64,000 bases of DNA from Alectoria sarmentosa (Eukaryota > Ascomycota > Lecanoromycetes > Lecanorales > Parmeliaceae): NCBI GenBank assembly GCA_009733775.1, contig WOGZ01000108.1, positions 37,448 through 101,447 of the forward strand, written 5' to 3'. Under the pieces are notes generated by a model, which was not told the DNA's origin, searched no databases, and saw only the letters and a list, made by a program, of their open reading frames with translations. Of the stretch, positions 31,887-42,079 are shown in pieces. The position numbers and the translations under genes were made by a program. Numbering within the stretch: the first letter of the stretch is position 1; each line of letters begins with the position of its first letter.

Positions 31887-33602
31887 ATGAGAGTCAACAT
31901 TCTGGTTGCTCAGGACAAAGATTTTACACATGATCCTGGCATTGCCTTCAGTGTCGTCGAGCATCTGCTAAACCGACAAAATATTAGAACGAGGTACTAC
32001 GATGGCCCAGATGGAGGGCTGTACGATTCTCGTGCGGACGAGAAGAAACCTATGCCATCTGATGAATTGGTAGAATGGACTGATCTACTTGTCATAGCAT
32101 GCTTGAGCGCCGGCTCGTTGAGCAGAATGCTGCAGGGAGGTACAGACCATTATCTGCTCGAGATACTCAGAGCCTGGGATGTCTCCAAAAAGATCCTAAT
32201 GATACCCGGCATGACATTTGCCATGTGGGAAAACCCAATGACCAGAAAGCAGATAAACAAAATAAGAAGAAAATGGAATTGGATTCGTGTTCTCGAACCG
32301 GTCTTGTGGCATGGCAACAATGACCCACTCACTGCAGGTCAGAACTGGGCAGGTATGGATGATCTTGTACAAGAGGTGCAGAATCAGGCGGATCTCATTT
32401 CGATCGGCCACGACTTGGAGCCCATTTCTGGGAGTCTTCAGCATTCGTCCATCGATGCTCATCCGAGTCAAACACAATTGCCTTCAGAGGTTTGGTCCTT
32501 GATCCTGGAATATGCAGGTGATTGGGAAGTTGCAAAGTCGCTGGACATCTATACCAATCTACCCATGCCAATAGAATGGAGGGCGCATGTCCCAAAAGTG
32601 CCTAGCACTTTGGTGGATGTGCAGCGATTCGGCAGCCTTGAATGGACCATGCTGGTCGGAAACTATGACCAGGTTCTTGCATGGTTCAGGCTTTTTCCGA
32701 CCCCTAAATGGCTCTCCTGGCTCTGTGTCAAGCTCATTATTAAGTTCTCGCGTACCAACCTTCTTTCCTATTTTGAGTCGAACCACAAGGATCTGTTCTG
32801 GTCTACGTTTGGACATACCCTGCTACCAACCAAAGCGTCTGCAGTCTTTGGTCAAATCGCAATCCTAGACTGGTGGCATACCTCACCGTCTTTTCTAACC
32901 AAAGAATACACCGCCGAAGCTCTCGACTTTGCCTCTAAAGCTGGATTTATTCGTGTTCTCGAATGGTGGCGCAAATCGCGTCTCCCACTCCGCTACACAG
33001 AAGCAGCGCTCGAGCAAGCGTCCTCGAGAGGCGATCTTGAAGTGCTCGAATGGTGGCATAAGGCTTCTCTACCTCAGATTAGCGAAACCCACACCGCCTG
33101 TTGTCAAGCTAGCGCGGATGACGCTCAGAGTGAGAATCCTGCGGCCAGAGCCAGTAACATGCCATCAAATACCAACCACATGCCGCTTCTTCCCCTCCTA
33201 GTTGGTAAATCCATTATTTACGCTGCCCAAAATGGCCAAGCCGCCACGCTCCAGTGGTGGGTGAATTCCGGCATCCCCTTCGGCTACGAAGCATCAGTCG
33301 CACGCATCGCGTCTGCAAATGGCCACATCGACGTCCTACAACTTTGGAAAGAATGCAAAGGCGCAAAGATGCAATATGACAACCAAGTCCTAGTCGGCCC
33401 AACGAAGAACGGACATGTGGATGTCCTGGAGTGGTGGAAACAGAGCAATTACACTGTTGAGTACAAGACTTGTGATATTGAGGAGGCGTTGGAGGATAGT
33501 TTGGGGGGGTCTGGCGAGGATAGGATTAGGGCTTGGTGGGCGAGGAATGGATTGAATCTTGGAGTAGGAACGAGTGAGTGGATGAAGGTTAAGATTCTGT
33601 GA
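31887..33602 (+). CDS. Flavoprotein domain / F-box-like / ankyrin-like fusion, 571 aa
   Basis: A single exon; the ATG at 31887 is the first in frame. Residues 1-170 look like the flavoprotein (phosphopantothenoylcysteine decarboxylase-type) fold: MRVNILVAQD at the start, WTDLLVIACLSAGSLSRML, and PGMTFAMWENPMTRKQ. The family usually reads IAPLSA with a mobile MN/MW loop. Residues about 195-235 (LPSEVWSLILEYAGDWEVAK) resemble an F-box. From about residue 320 there are at least five units with xLEWWxxSxLPL...xALxxASxxGxLxV, an ankyrin-like repeat of fungal type. FMN binding is uncertain because the key residues cannot be checked here. If the F-box reading is right, it would be a ubiquitin-ligase adaptor. 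Fungal proteins of this composite kind exist only as hypothetical proteins as far as I know. Confidence 0.75.
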   Translation: MRVNILVAQDKDFTHDPGIAFSVVEHLLNRQNIRTRYYDGPDGGLYDSRADEKKPMPSDELVEWTDLLVIACLSAGSLSRMLQGGTDHYLLEILRAWDVSKKILMIPGMTFAMWENPMTRKQINKIRRKWNWIRVLEPVLWHGNNDPLTAGQNWAGMDDLVQEVQNQADLISIGHDLEPISGSLQHSSIDAHPSQTQLPSEVWSLILEYAGDWEVAKSLDIYTNLPMPIEWRAHVPKVPSTLVDVQRFGSLEWTMLVGNYDQVLAWFRLFPTPKWLSWLCVKLIIKFSRTNLLSYFESNHKDLFWSTFGHTLLPTKASAVFGQIAILDWWHTSPSFLTKEYTAEALDFASKAGFIRVLEWWRKSRLPLRYTEAALEQASSRGDLEVLEWWHKASLPQISETHTACCQASADDAQSENPAARASNMPSNTNHMPLLPLLVGKSIIYAAQNGQAATLQWWVNSGIPFGYEASVARIASANGHIDVLQLWKECKGAKMQYDNQVLVGPTKNGHVDVLEWWKQSNYTVEYKTCDIEEALEDSLGGSGEDRIRAWWARNGLNLGVGTSEWMKVKIL

Positions 33603-33815
33603 ATAGCATCTTTGTTTATATATGAAGCTGGACTTTTCAAAAGCAGGGTGAGATCTGAGGTAAAGGGAGAAGACCTTCTGAAGAGTCTACAACATGAGAA
33701 GTCTAAAAGCAAAGGGATGTAAATTTGAAAAGTCAGCAATCTCAAAACGCATATTCCAGGTACATATAAGAATAGCACGTTACAAACCATGATCTCACCA
33801 CATGAGGCTATCGTC

Positions 33816-34784
33816 TCAGTCAAACTTGATGACATATCTCTTCATACCATCGGCATACACTTCATTGGCCTCCTGCAAGCTGATAAAACTCATCGCGCTT
33901 TCCTTCATCGGCACCAAAGCTCCAGACTCAAAATCCTTACACATACTCTTCAGCTCCCGAGCCAATTCTTCTTGCAAACGGTCCACCGAGTTATTTCCAA
34001 TAAGCGTCACTTCTCTCCGATAGACGCTTAGAAAGTCTACCGGCACCTTCGAGTTCCCACCCCTCGGAGCCGAAATGAATGAATAGCGACCACGAAATCC
34101 AAGCACCTCGATCGGTGCCTGTGCGAGTTCGGCGTTCCCGACGGTATCGACAGCTACATTGGGGCCTTTCCCATGAGTCAACGTCTTCGCCTTACTCAAC
34201 GTCGGATCTACAGCGGAGTCTATTTCAGCAGTATTCCCATTCGCAACTCCGAGGACTTTGCACCCCCACAGTTTGGCCCAATGCGCAACAACGGGAGCCA
34301 ACCTGCCCCGTCACTCCCAGCACCAGAATTGTTTCTCCAGCCTTCACCCCCGCGCGCCTCAGCGCGATTGCTGCAGTCGTGAATGGAGTACCCGCTGAGG
34401 CTGCTTGCGCGAACGACAAATTCTTCGGTTTCTCAACAATCACTTTCTCGGAGATAAGACAGTAATCGGCATGACAGCCATCCTCGGTGAAGCTGAAGTC
34501 ATGTCCGCTGGTGCCGAAAACTTCTTTGCCAATATGCTGGGATGGACCATCGACGACTATGCCGGCGAAATCACGGCCGGGTATTCGGGGAAATGTCGTG
34601 TGAGGGAAGAGACCCTTGGTGTTTAGGACGTCGCTGGATTGGATGGGGGAGGCTTTGATTTGGACAAGAACTTGGTCAGGGCCTGGGATTGGTTTGGGAG
34701 TGGTACCAATTTAAGGGATGGGGCGGTAGTGCCTTCTCTGGTCAATTGCAAGGCCTGCATGATGTACTGATGACTTTGCGGCAT
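33816..34784 (-). pseudogene. Quinone reductase-like (zinc-type MDR) gene, frameshifted
   Basis: The protein starts at the ATG at 34784 (MPQSHQYIMQALQLTREG) and shows the GroES-like half (GPDQVLVQIKASPIQSSDVL, RIPGRDFAGIVVDG, GKEVFGTSGHD). The Rossmann half follows (AGTPFTTAAIALRRAGVKAG, VLGVTGQVG, then KLWGCKVLGVANG) down to ADGMKRYVIKFD-stop. This is a medium-chain reductase of the quinone oxidoreductase group. Two frame changes break it: one at about 34700 (after LKLVPLP) and one at about 34300 (after GVTGQVG). No intron of reasonable length explains either. Outside these sites the frames are open and well conserved, so inactivation is recent or the breaks are sequence errors. Confidence 0.72.
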
Positions 34785-35624
34785 GATTTCTCGAAAAGCG
34801 GGTAGGTCTGGATTTGAGTGTCTGTGAGAGTTGGTACAGAAGTAAAGCCTATGATCTGAAACGCTTTCGAATATATTCAAGAAATTAGACAAATTCCATT
34901 CCTCGTAGAAAGAAAGACGGATATTTTAAATGTATATCTCAACGACCTTGGAGCAATCGTTTCGTAACTAGGGTTCTTTCGCGGGCTTGTGAGCCAACCA
35001 ATATAGATACAGTAATAATCATAGCCCTACTATTCGCTTTATGAGCAAAGCGAATAGTAGGGCTACGATTATGTGTGCGTCCACGATCCACATTGCCAAG
35101 TGATTTTGAAAATTAGCCTACCTGAGGAATGGATGGATGAAAATGGAGGGGAAGATGCAGAGTTGAGCCCGTCAGCTGGCTTTTGACCAACACCAAATCA
35201 CTTCCAACCAGCGGTTACAACCTCATTGCTTAACAAGACTGCCTATGAAATGTCAGTAGATTTGATGACCTAGCTGGCGCTATTTGAAAGTCAGGTATGA
35301 AGATGTAAATGTTAGATGTGGACGCCAAGCCGCTAGATTAGGGTGGTTGCCAGGCTCGAGCATCAACAATGGAGCGGGATGTTGCCGAGACATTTTGCCC
35401 ATGCAATTACAGAGCTCTCACCCACAACAAACAACCAATCAATACCTCACCCTCTTTTCCAAGGCCCTGAAGCTCCAATTGTACTGGGGGAAGCTGTTGC
35501 AATCGTCATGTATTCTTTATGACCGCTGTCTCGTCTCTACGGGACGTGAAGCACGTCGCGTTGCGGGCCAAACAACAGCCCCACCACCTATCCCAATCAC
35601 CTTGGGAGCTCAACATAACTACGT
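34785..35624. other. Intergenic region with a strong hairpin
   Basis: Upstream of the broken reductase (minus) and of DBF4 (plus). Apart from the 25-bp-stem hairpin at 35016-35071, only short ORFs without protein character are seen. Confidence 0.45.
35016..35071. repeat. Inverted repeat: 25-bp stem, 6-bp loop
   Basis: The left arm 35016-35040 (TAATCATAGCCCTACTATTC plus GCTTT) and the right arm 35047-35071 are complementary at 24 of 25 positions, around the loop ATGAGC. Such a perfect stem is not expected by chance. It sits in a spacer, not at a gene end, so it may be the remnant of a small inverted-repeat transposable element, a cruciform site, or the stem of a small RNA. Confidence 0.85.
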
Positions 35625-37876
35625 ATGACCGAAATATCATTATCGCCGGCACCCAACAAGCTCGGCAACATGTCCAGCAGAAGAGTACCTCTAGGAGATG
35701 TTCCTAACGCTGCTAATTCACCCTTCCGTTCTGTAGCCGCTGCAACATCCAAGCGCTCAAGAGACCAGTTTGACGCACAAGAGGACCCCGCATACGTCTC
35801 GCAGCCTCGGGCAAAAAGACAAGCTTTGGAGGATGGACGAATAAACCTACGGACCTCTCCAAGAAAGCAGGCATTACAGTCCGTAGAAAGTCGAGTTTTC
35901 AACAAGCAGCCGCTCAATGCTCAGCCAACTCAATTCGAGAAAAAGCTTCTCGCTTCAGCGAAAGAGCACAAAGGCGCACAGAGACTAGAACAAAAGATCG
36001 AGCAGAGGGTACAGCAAAGGGTGGAAAGACAAGGGAAAGCGTCACACGAGGCGTTGGAGGATATCCGACAATGGCAAAGGCATTACAAGAGGTCCTTTCC
36101 GACCTTCGTATTCTACTTTGAGAGCTTGCCTGAAGAAGTTCGAGTCAAATGCTCAAAATGGGTCCGATCACTTGGAGCAGTAAGTGTCACTCTACGAACA
36201 TAGCCACGCTGGTTGCTAACGATTCGTTTGTCCAGAGAGAGGAGAAATTTTTCTCAAAGGAAGTTACCCATGTTGTGACAATACGACCCATCCCCAGTGA
36301 TCACGATCTCAAGGATGGAAACGACCTCTTTACTCCACCCTCTGCGTCTACAAATTCACAGGCCACTGCCCACCCTCGCACTATAAATCCATCTTTATTG
36401 GACCCTCAACATGAGTCTCGTGGACAGCCATTGCAACGAAACAAGTTCACATTCGAAGTGGCTACAAGCAAGAAGACCGGCTTCAGTGGCCTCAATGATG
36501 TGGTCGAGTCACGGAAAATTAATGCCGGCAACACGGATATATTGCTAAAAGCAAAAGAGATGGGAATCAAGCTGTGGCAACTGGAGAAATTGTCCAGGGT
36601 GGTCAACTCGATGTTCGATGTCCCCAATGAGACACAGGCACATCATGGCACGGCCACGCGCTCGAGAGGAATCAACGCTGCAACCAGAGTCGAACGGGAA
36701 CCTGATTTGTCACGTATGCTTCGAAACGAGCGGCTCAATGGTCCATCAGATCGCGACCCCACTGTTGCATTGAGCGAGCTGATACCATTCAAAGGGCCTT
36801 TTCTCTACATTCGAGACATCGACGAGAGAACTAAGCCAATCATGGTAAAAGATTACCCGAGGCCGGCGACACAGGAAGAAGGAGAGTGGCCTCAGTTTCG
36901 ATATACGCGTGCTGGAAGGTGCCCCTTTGTCGAAGACCCTAGTCGCCAGGAGTTAGAGGCCGAAATCAGGGCGGGAGCTGAAGAACGGGCAATTGCGAAA
37001 GCGAAGACTCGGACGGCTCCGCGCACTCGTGCTACAGCCATTCGAGAGGGCGCCGATACCGATGCTGCAATAGCTGCTTCCCAAAAGCGACCTCTGGAAG
37101 AAAAAAAGAACATGCCAAACACTTTCGTTCCGCCGCCAGCAACAATGCCAAAAATGCGAACTCACGACTTTTGCCCCCCTCCGACAAAACCCCAGAGCCC
37201 CACAAAGGCAGCAAGAGATGCGATCGCTAATCCTGGCCCCAAACTCTTTGGGGGCGAGCCGGCAGCTTCAGGTTTGCAGCAATCAAATATCACCTCTGCA
37301 ATCCGTTCTCAAATGATCTCCTCCACTGCAGCCGCCCCTGGTGCGAAGGCTGGTACAAGCAAGGAGGTTCACGGGCTCAAAAGAAAGGTCTTAGAAAAGA
37401 ACACGAGACCGCCTCTTAACAGTATTCAGACACGGCAAAGGAACGTAGACCCGGCAGGTACAGCTCGAGCCGAGAAGAACATTCCTATGGCTAGACAGAA
37501 TCGAAGACAGGTCCCGGAAACGCTGGTGCACATCCATGAGGAATCGACTCAATCGGAAGAAGATGAGGATGTTTGGTTGGCTGAGGATCTACGGAGGAAA
37601 GGAAAGGAACTGAAGAAGGCAGTAGATGAGAAGGAGTTGAAAGGGAAGGATTTGAAAGAGGGATACTGTGAGAATTGCCGAAAGAAGTACGAGCACTTTG
37701 ATGATGTGGGTTCCTCATATGTTAGACCGAGAGACTATACTGATGGCAAAACACAGCACATTATTTCAAATCAGCATCGGAGGTTCGCTCTCACAGACGC
37801 CAATTGGACGGATCTCGACAAGCTCCTCTCCCACCTTGGCCGGCGCCTCAAGGAGCCAAACTCCGACGATTTTTGA
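35625..37876 (+). CDS. DBF4: Dbf4, regulatory subunit of Cdc7 kinase, 714 aa
   Basis: Exons are 35625-36179, 36236-37705 and 37757-37876. The start at 35625 is the first ATG; Met16 (MSSRRVPLGDVPNAANSPFR) is an equally good start and resembles related fungal proteins. Motif N (BRCT-like) is FPTFVFYFESLPEEVR through KFFSKEVTHVVTIRP (residues ~160-200, split by intron 1). Motif M is PFKGPFLYIRDIDERTKPIM with FRYTRAGRCPF (~366-420). Motif C is the CCHH zinc finger GYCENCRKKYEHFDD/HIISNQHRRFA (~662-690), split by intron 2. Dbf4 activates the Cdc7 kinase that fires replication origins by phosphorylating MCM helicase. Aspergillus calls it nimO, and fission yeast calls it Dfp1/Him1. The 51-bp intron 2 is in frame without a stop, so an unspliced form would insert 17 residues inside the finger. 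Confidence 0.94.
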
Positions 37877-38442
37877 GTCCTACGCTGTATATCAGCTTAC
37901 ACGGACTTTCGATGCCACGCCATTGTACTATATCCAATGAAAGCGTGCGTACTTTGTTTTTGGGGTTTCTTGCTCCGGTCCTTCCTTGTACCATGGCTCG
38001 GCGTCACAAAACGGGTGCTTTGTCTACTTATTATACCATTCTGCATTGCGGTGACCCTTGCATCTGCATCATGGCGAGCGTGCCTGTATATATTTGACAT
38101 GCATCTACACGGGGCTTTCTATTGGTCATGTATGCGTTGGGAGAAGCTGAGATGGGAGTAAGTAGAAGAGCTTAATCGAACTTTTTCTTGGCTTTCAAAC
38201 CTCCTCCAGCGCTTCACAATTCACCTTTGAGAACATTGCGTGTAGCAAATGGCAAGGACATTGCCCCTAATGCACGTGCACATGCACAGCGCGTGAGCCG
38301 CGTCGCTTTCTTTACACGCGTTAAAAGAAATTACCTTGTTCTTACCACAATCAGTCAATATAAATCCATTTCGGGAGTCGAAGCATACTGAGCATCCCCA
38401 AGAGGATAACAGTACTCCTGAGGACGGATCCGAGCCCTCTAG
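37877..38442. other. Intergenic, promoter of the following orphan gene
   Basis: No gene. It contains an ACGCGT word (MluI-box type) near 38316-38321 and several GTGCA/TGCAC words just upstream of the next ORF. Their role is unknown. Confidence 0.4.
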
Positions 38443-39024
38443 ATGGAAGGATCAAGACAAGACACTGGCGACCAGGAGCCTCAACAGATACCCCTTCGAT
38501 ACCTTGACTCCTACCCCGGACTTCCTGCCAGCGCTCCAGTTGGACACCCTCACATCATCGGCTGGGACGGCGAAGACACAGACAAGAAGCACCTGACGGC
38601 TGCCGATGGTATTGCCACCCTGCTCTTCAACTGGAAGCCCGAAGCGCTCGACGCATTCCTGGACGTCAGGCACAAGTCGAGGTACGAGTGGTATCGTCGA
38701 GCGAAGCCCAACACTGCAGTAGTGGATTTGCTCGTTGCACGTACTGGTAACATGGCATTGGTGAAGACCTGTTGTTGACCCCAATTTTTTTGATCGTGTG
38801 TCGCTGACGAACGGCGACGAGCGTAGTGTGGGTTCCGCAAGGATGTTGAATGGGTCGACGGTCCCTTCACTTACACCATGGAGGAATCAGGCGCTTGGAC
38901 GCCATTTGACAGGCACAGCAAGCTATTTGGGCCTTCGTTTGCGAGCGCGCTCATGTATCATGCGTTGTGGCTTGAGGGTGATGGTGTGAAAGTCGATGTA
39001 TATGGGTCGGACCATAGGGTTTAG
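38443..39024 (+). CDS. Hypothetical protein, 171 aa
   Basis: Two exons, 38443-38760 and 38827-39024, are joined in phase 0 over a 66-bp intron (GTGAAG...GCGTAG). The product is a compact, probably soluble domain: LRYLDSYPGLPASAPVGHPH, DKKHLTAADGIATLLFNWKP, YEWYRRAKPNTAVVDLLVA, CGFRKDVEWVDGPFTYTMEE, ALMYHALWLEGDGVKVDVYG and an end at DHRV. Regular residue composition across the splice supports the model. I recognise no family. It has no signal peptide or membrane segment. Confidence 0.6.
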
Positions 39025-39226
39025 CGATTGAATAGAAGGCGGTGTTGACTATGGCCTATCGGTCGTGTTGTTGGGTTGAACACGGATTCTAGATTCGAAG
39101 AAGGCCTTGCGTGAAATGCATGGTATTGTACTGCATATTGAATGTCAGCCTCGGTGCAAACTCGCATTAAATCTTCTGGCTACTTAACCTCTTCCAACCT
39201 CACGTTCCTAATCACCACTCCCCATC

Positions 39227-39902
39227 ATGCCCGACTCACCTACTTCCTCCCTCTCCCCTCCCATCCCCGACGATCCCAATCCCGACACCCTCCCACTTCC
39301 CCTCTCTGCCTCTCTAATCCTCACCTCTCTCCCCCAAGACGCCACTACCGCCCTTGCCAAAGCCAGCGACGACGTCGACGGCATCCCGCCCAAAGGTCCG
39401 TCCATATCCCCCCCCCCTTCACACACCCTCAAATTCCCCCTTCGGACTACCCGCTCCAATAATATAGGCCTTGGCTGATGCGATGGGGCGTGCGCAGTCA
39501 CGATCCGCTTCCAGCCCGTAGGCTCCGCTCCGCATCTGCGGCAGAAGATCTTCAAAGTCAGTTCCGCGAACCGGTTCGAGACCGTGGTGAGCTTTCTGAG
39601 CAAGAAGCTGAAGGGCATGGAGGGCGTGGACAGTGAGGGCGGTGGGGTCTTTTGCTATGTGAATAGCGTGTTCGCGCCGGGGTTGGATGAGGGGGTCGGG
39701 GGGTTGTGGAGGGTGAGTTGTGCTCTTTCATTCACCTTCTTTGGTTGGGGAAATGGGGAAGGGGATAGATTGAAGAGGTTAGGACGAATGAGGAGATTTG
39801 GGGGGGGGGGGTTGGGCTTCGGGCTGACGTTATGGCTGGCAGTGCTTCAAGACGGACGATCAGCTTATTGTGGCATATTCGATGACGCCTGCTTTTGGAT
39901 GA
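39227..39902 (+). CDS. ATG12: Ubiquitin-like autophagy protein Atg12, 147 aa
   Basis: Exons are 39227-39395, 39498-39712 and 39843-39902. The N-terminal ~55 residues are Pro/Ser-rich and disordered. From VTIRFQPVGSAPHLRQKIFK onward it is the ubiquitin-like fold. It ends CFKTDDQLIVAYSMTPAFG, with the C-terminal Gly exposed without processing as in all Atg12 proteins. Atg7 and Atg10 attach that Gly to a Lys of Atg5. The Atg12-Atg5-Atg16 complex then drives Atg8 lipidation during autophagosome growth. The length is normal for moulds. Convergent with the PanB gene. Confidence 0.96.
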
Positions 39903-40228
39903 GGTCGGCAATGGGCATGAGGGTGTTTGATCGTCTACGGATGGCATCACGGGGTGGCATAGACGCTATACAGAGAGAACTTGGGACAACACAGGTGACA
40001 GCTCTTCGCAGGAATCCATGAAATGGTGCTGAAAGCCAAATGGTAAGTTGATTATTGTAATTTTTAAATGTGGGTTCTAGGCTCATCTATCTAGGTACAA
40101 GGCTGTCTATCGCAAGAATGTTTGGTTCTGGGACAACTTAGAAAGGTCCTGGAAGATCGCTGAAACGCTGGGGAATAAAGCAAACGACCGACGTGGGGTA
40201 TGCGGTACAAAGAAAATAGGCCAGGGCA
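39903..40228. other. Convergent spacer between ATG12 and panB
   Basis: This is 326 bp holding both 3' ends. AT-rich words near 40045-40070 may include polyadenylation signals. No gene seen. Confidence 0.4.
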
Positions 40229-41304
40229 TCAGATAGCTTTCGAATTGACAAGATTTTCAAATTCCGAGAGCTCTTTTGCAGGCATTGGATAAGTGTGTTC
40301 CGGGGCAGGGTATGCCCGACTCTTCACATCGGCCTTGTAGGCTTGAATAGCTTTCATGCTCTCGCCCCAGACGTCTCCGTATTGCTTGACGAACTTGGGA
40401 AGGAAGCGGCCGGGAGGAAAGTTGCCGGACATGTCGACTTGGACGAGTACCTGTCCGGAGCAGCCGTTGCCGGCACCAATGCCGATGGTGGGAATCTTTA
40501 GCTTCTTCGTAACCAGGCTGGCTACCTCAGCCGGTACTGCTTCAAGAACGACGGCGAAGCATCCGGCTGCTTGTACGGCTTCGGCGTCCTCGAGCACCTT
40601 TAGTGCGCCGAGGGTGGTTTTGCCTTGTACACGGAAGCCGCCGAGGGCGTTCTGGCGCTGGGGTGTAAGGCCGACGTGTCCGAGGACGGGGATACCTGTT
40701 CGTGTGATACGCTCTATTGTTGGGGCCATGTCTAGGCCCCCTTCGAGCTTGATGCCCTGGACCCGGCCTTCTTTGACCACTCGTATTGCGGATTCGAGGG
40801 CTTGCTCGGGGGCTATCTCGTAGGAGCCCATGGGAAGGTCGCCGATCTTTTGAGAAGGATCAGCCTGTTCTTCTCAGGTGAATTGATGGAGGCGCTGGGA
40901 CTCACAGTGAACGCTGCCTTGGTAGCACGTGCCACGCTCCGGCAATGTAGAATCATTTCCTCAAGCACCACTTCACTGGTGTCCTCCATGCCCAACGCAA
41001 CCATAGCTAGGCTGTCTCCGACTAGTATCATATCCATGCCGGCATGGTCGGCAACATGGGCACTTGGGAAGTCGTGCGCCGTCATCATGGTGATAGGTTC
41101 ATCCATCTTGTAGAGTGATTGTAAGGTAGGGATCGTGACCTTCTTCCTTGGTGCCGCTAGAGGTGTGCCCAACGGTGAATGTGAGCTGTGTCGGATCTGG
41201 AATTGTGAGATTGCGACCGGGCGAGGGGCAGCAACCGGTGTGAGCGAAAATGCAGGTTGTATGGTCTTGTGTAGAGCTTGTGGTCGCATGATGCGCTGAG
41301 CCAT
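40229..41304 (-). CDS. ECM31: Ketopantoate hydroxymethyltransferase (PanB/Ecm31), 338 aa
   Basis: Exons are 41304-40906 and 40846-40229 over a 59-bp intron. The first ~50 residues are rich in Arg, Ser and Ala without acids (MAQRIMRPQALHK...), a probable mitochondrial presequence. The barrel enzyme follows: ITMMTAHDFPSAHVADHAGM, MILVGDSLAMVALGM (Mg-binding Asp), GIKLEGG, GHVGLTPQ, FAVVLEAVPAEVA (catalytic Glu), and IGIGAGNGCSGQVLV. The reaction transfers a hydroxymethyl group from 5,10-methylene-THF to 2-ketoisovalerate. This gives ketopantoate, the first committed step of pantothenate and CoA synthesis. All key motifs are intact. The gene is divergent from the UBC8 gene. Confidence 0.96.
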
Positions 41305-42079
41305 TGCCTCAACCTGGTTCTTTCGGGAAAATTTTGAAATATACGGATAGATGGGCTCGATGAGTCGCTCGTGATGAAGATGACAGATCCATTGCTGCGA
41401 TGTTGGGCGAGTGTTTTATTAATGCTGAGGCCATGATGGTGAGTGCGTCGAAGTTTTGATACCTGTCGGTGGGTTTTCTTTGATGACCCTTGGTCCTCCG
41501 GGAAGGGATGAATTAGGCTTAGTGCAGGACGATCAGGAAAATGCTGAGCGTCAGACGTAATACCAGCGCGACCTGATGCCCTTTGATACAATTCGACTTT
41601 GGTTGTAGGAAGATGTGGATGTAAATGCATGTTTCGCGTATGGATGGCAATTGAACTGTAACACGTCGGCGGATCTTCGGGCTTGGCATCCTGCATCATC
41701 TGCCCGAGGGACCCGTATTCTGAATGGCTGACTCCTGCGGGGAGCTGTTGCGTGACCATCCACTTCATATCCTTTGTGTCCCGTAACCCGACCTCCCTCT
41801 TCTTCCTCCATACCAGTACAGGACTACCACGGAAATTGCTAAATACTATTGTTACGTTAAAGCAGATTAAGGAAGCTACTGGAAAACCGAACATTCAAAC
41901 AAAGATAGTCAACACTGCACGAATGCATCTGCTCTGAGATACTCTGCTCTCCTGGAATCTATCACACCTCATACAAAGCGTCAACTTGATCTTTGCCCAG
42001 GAATTCAAAGAGACTACCTGGTGGAAAACCTATACGGGACTGTCGGCTGCTTACACAATTTGGCAAAACAGGCGGCAGG
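41305..42079. promoter_or_regulatory. Divergent promoter region panB / UBC8
   Basis: 775 bp between the two ATGs. A minus-strand ORF (up to 245 codons, 41157-41894) crosses into panB in another frame and has no protein character, so it is taken as a shadow. No specific sites identified. Confidence 0.4.

Noticed and set aside
41157..41894. 245-codon ORF on the minus strand upstream of panB
   Set aside because: It overlaps the panB exon in another frame, has no domain-like composition and no conserved motif; taken as a shadow.
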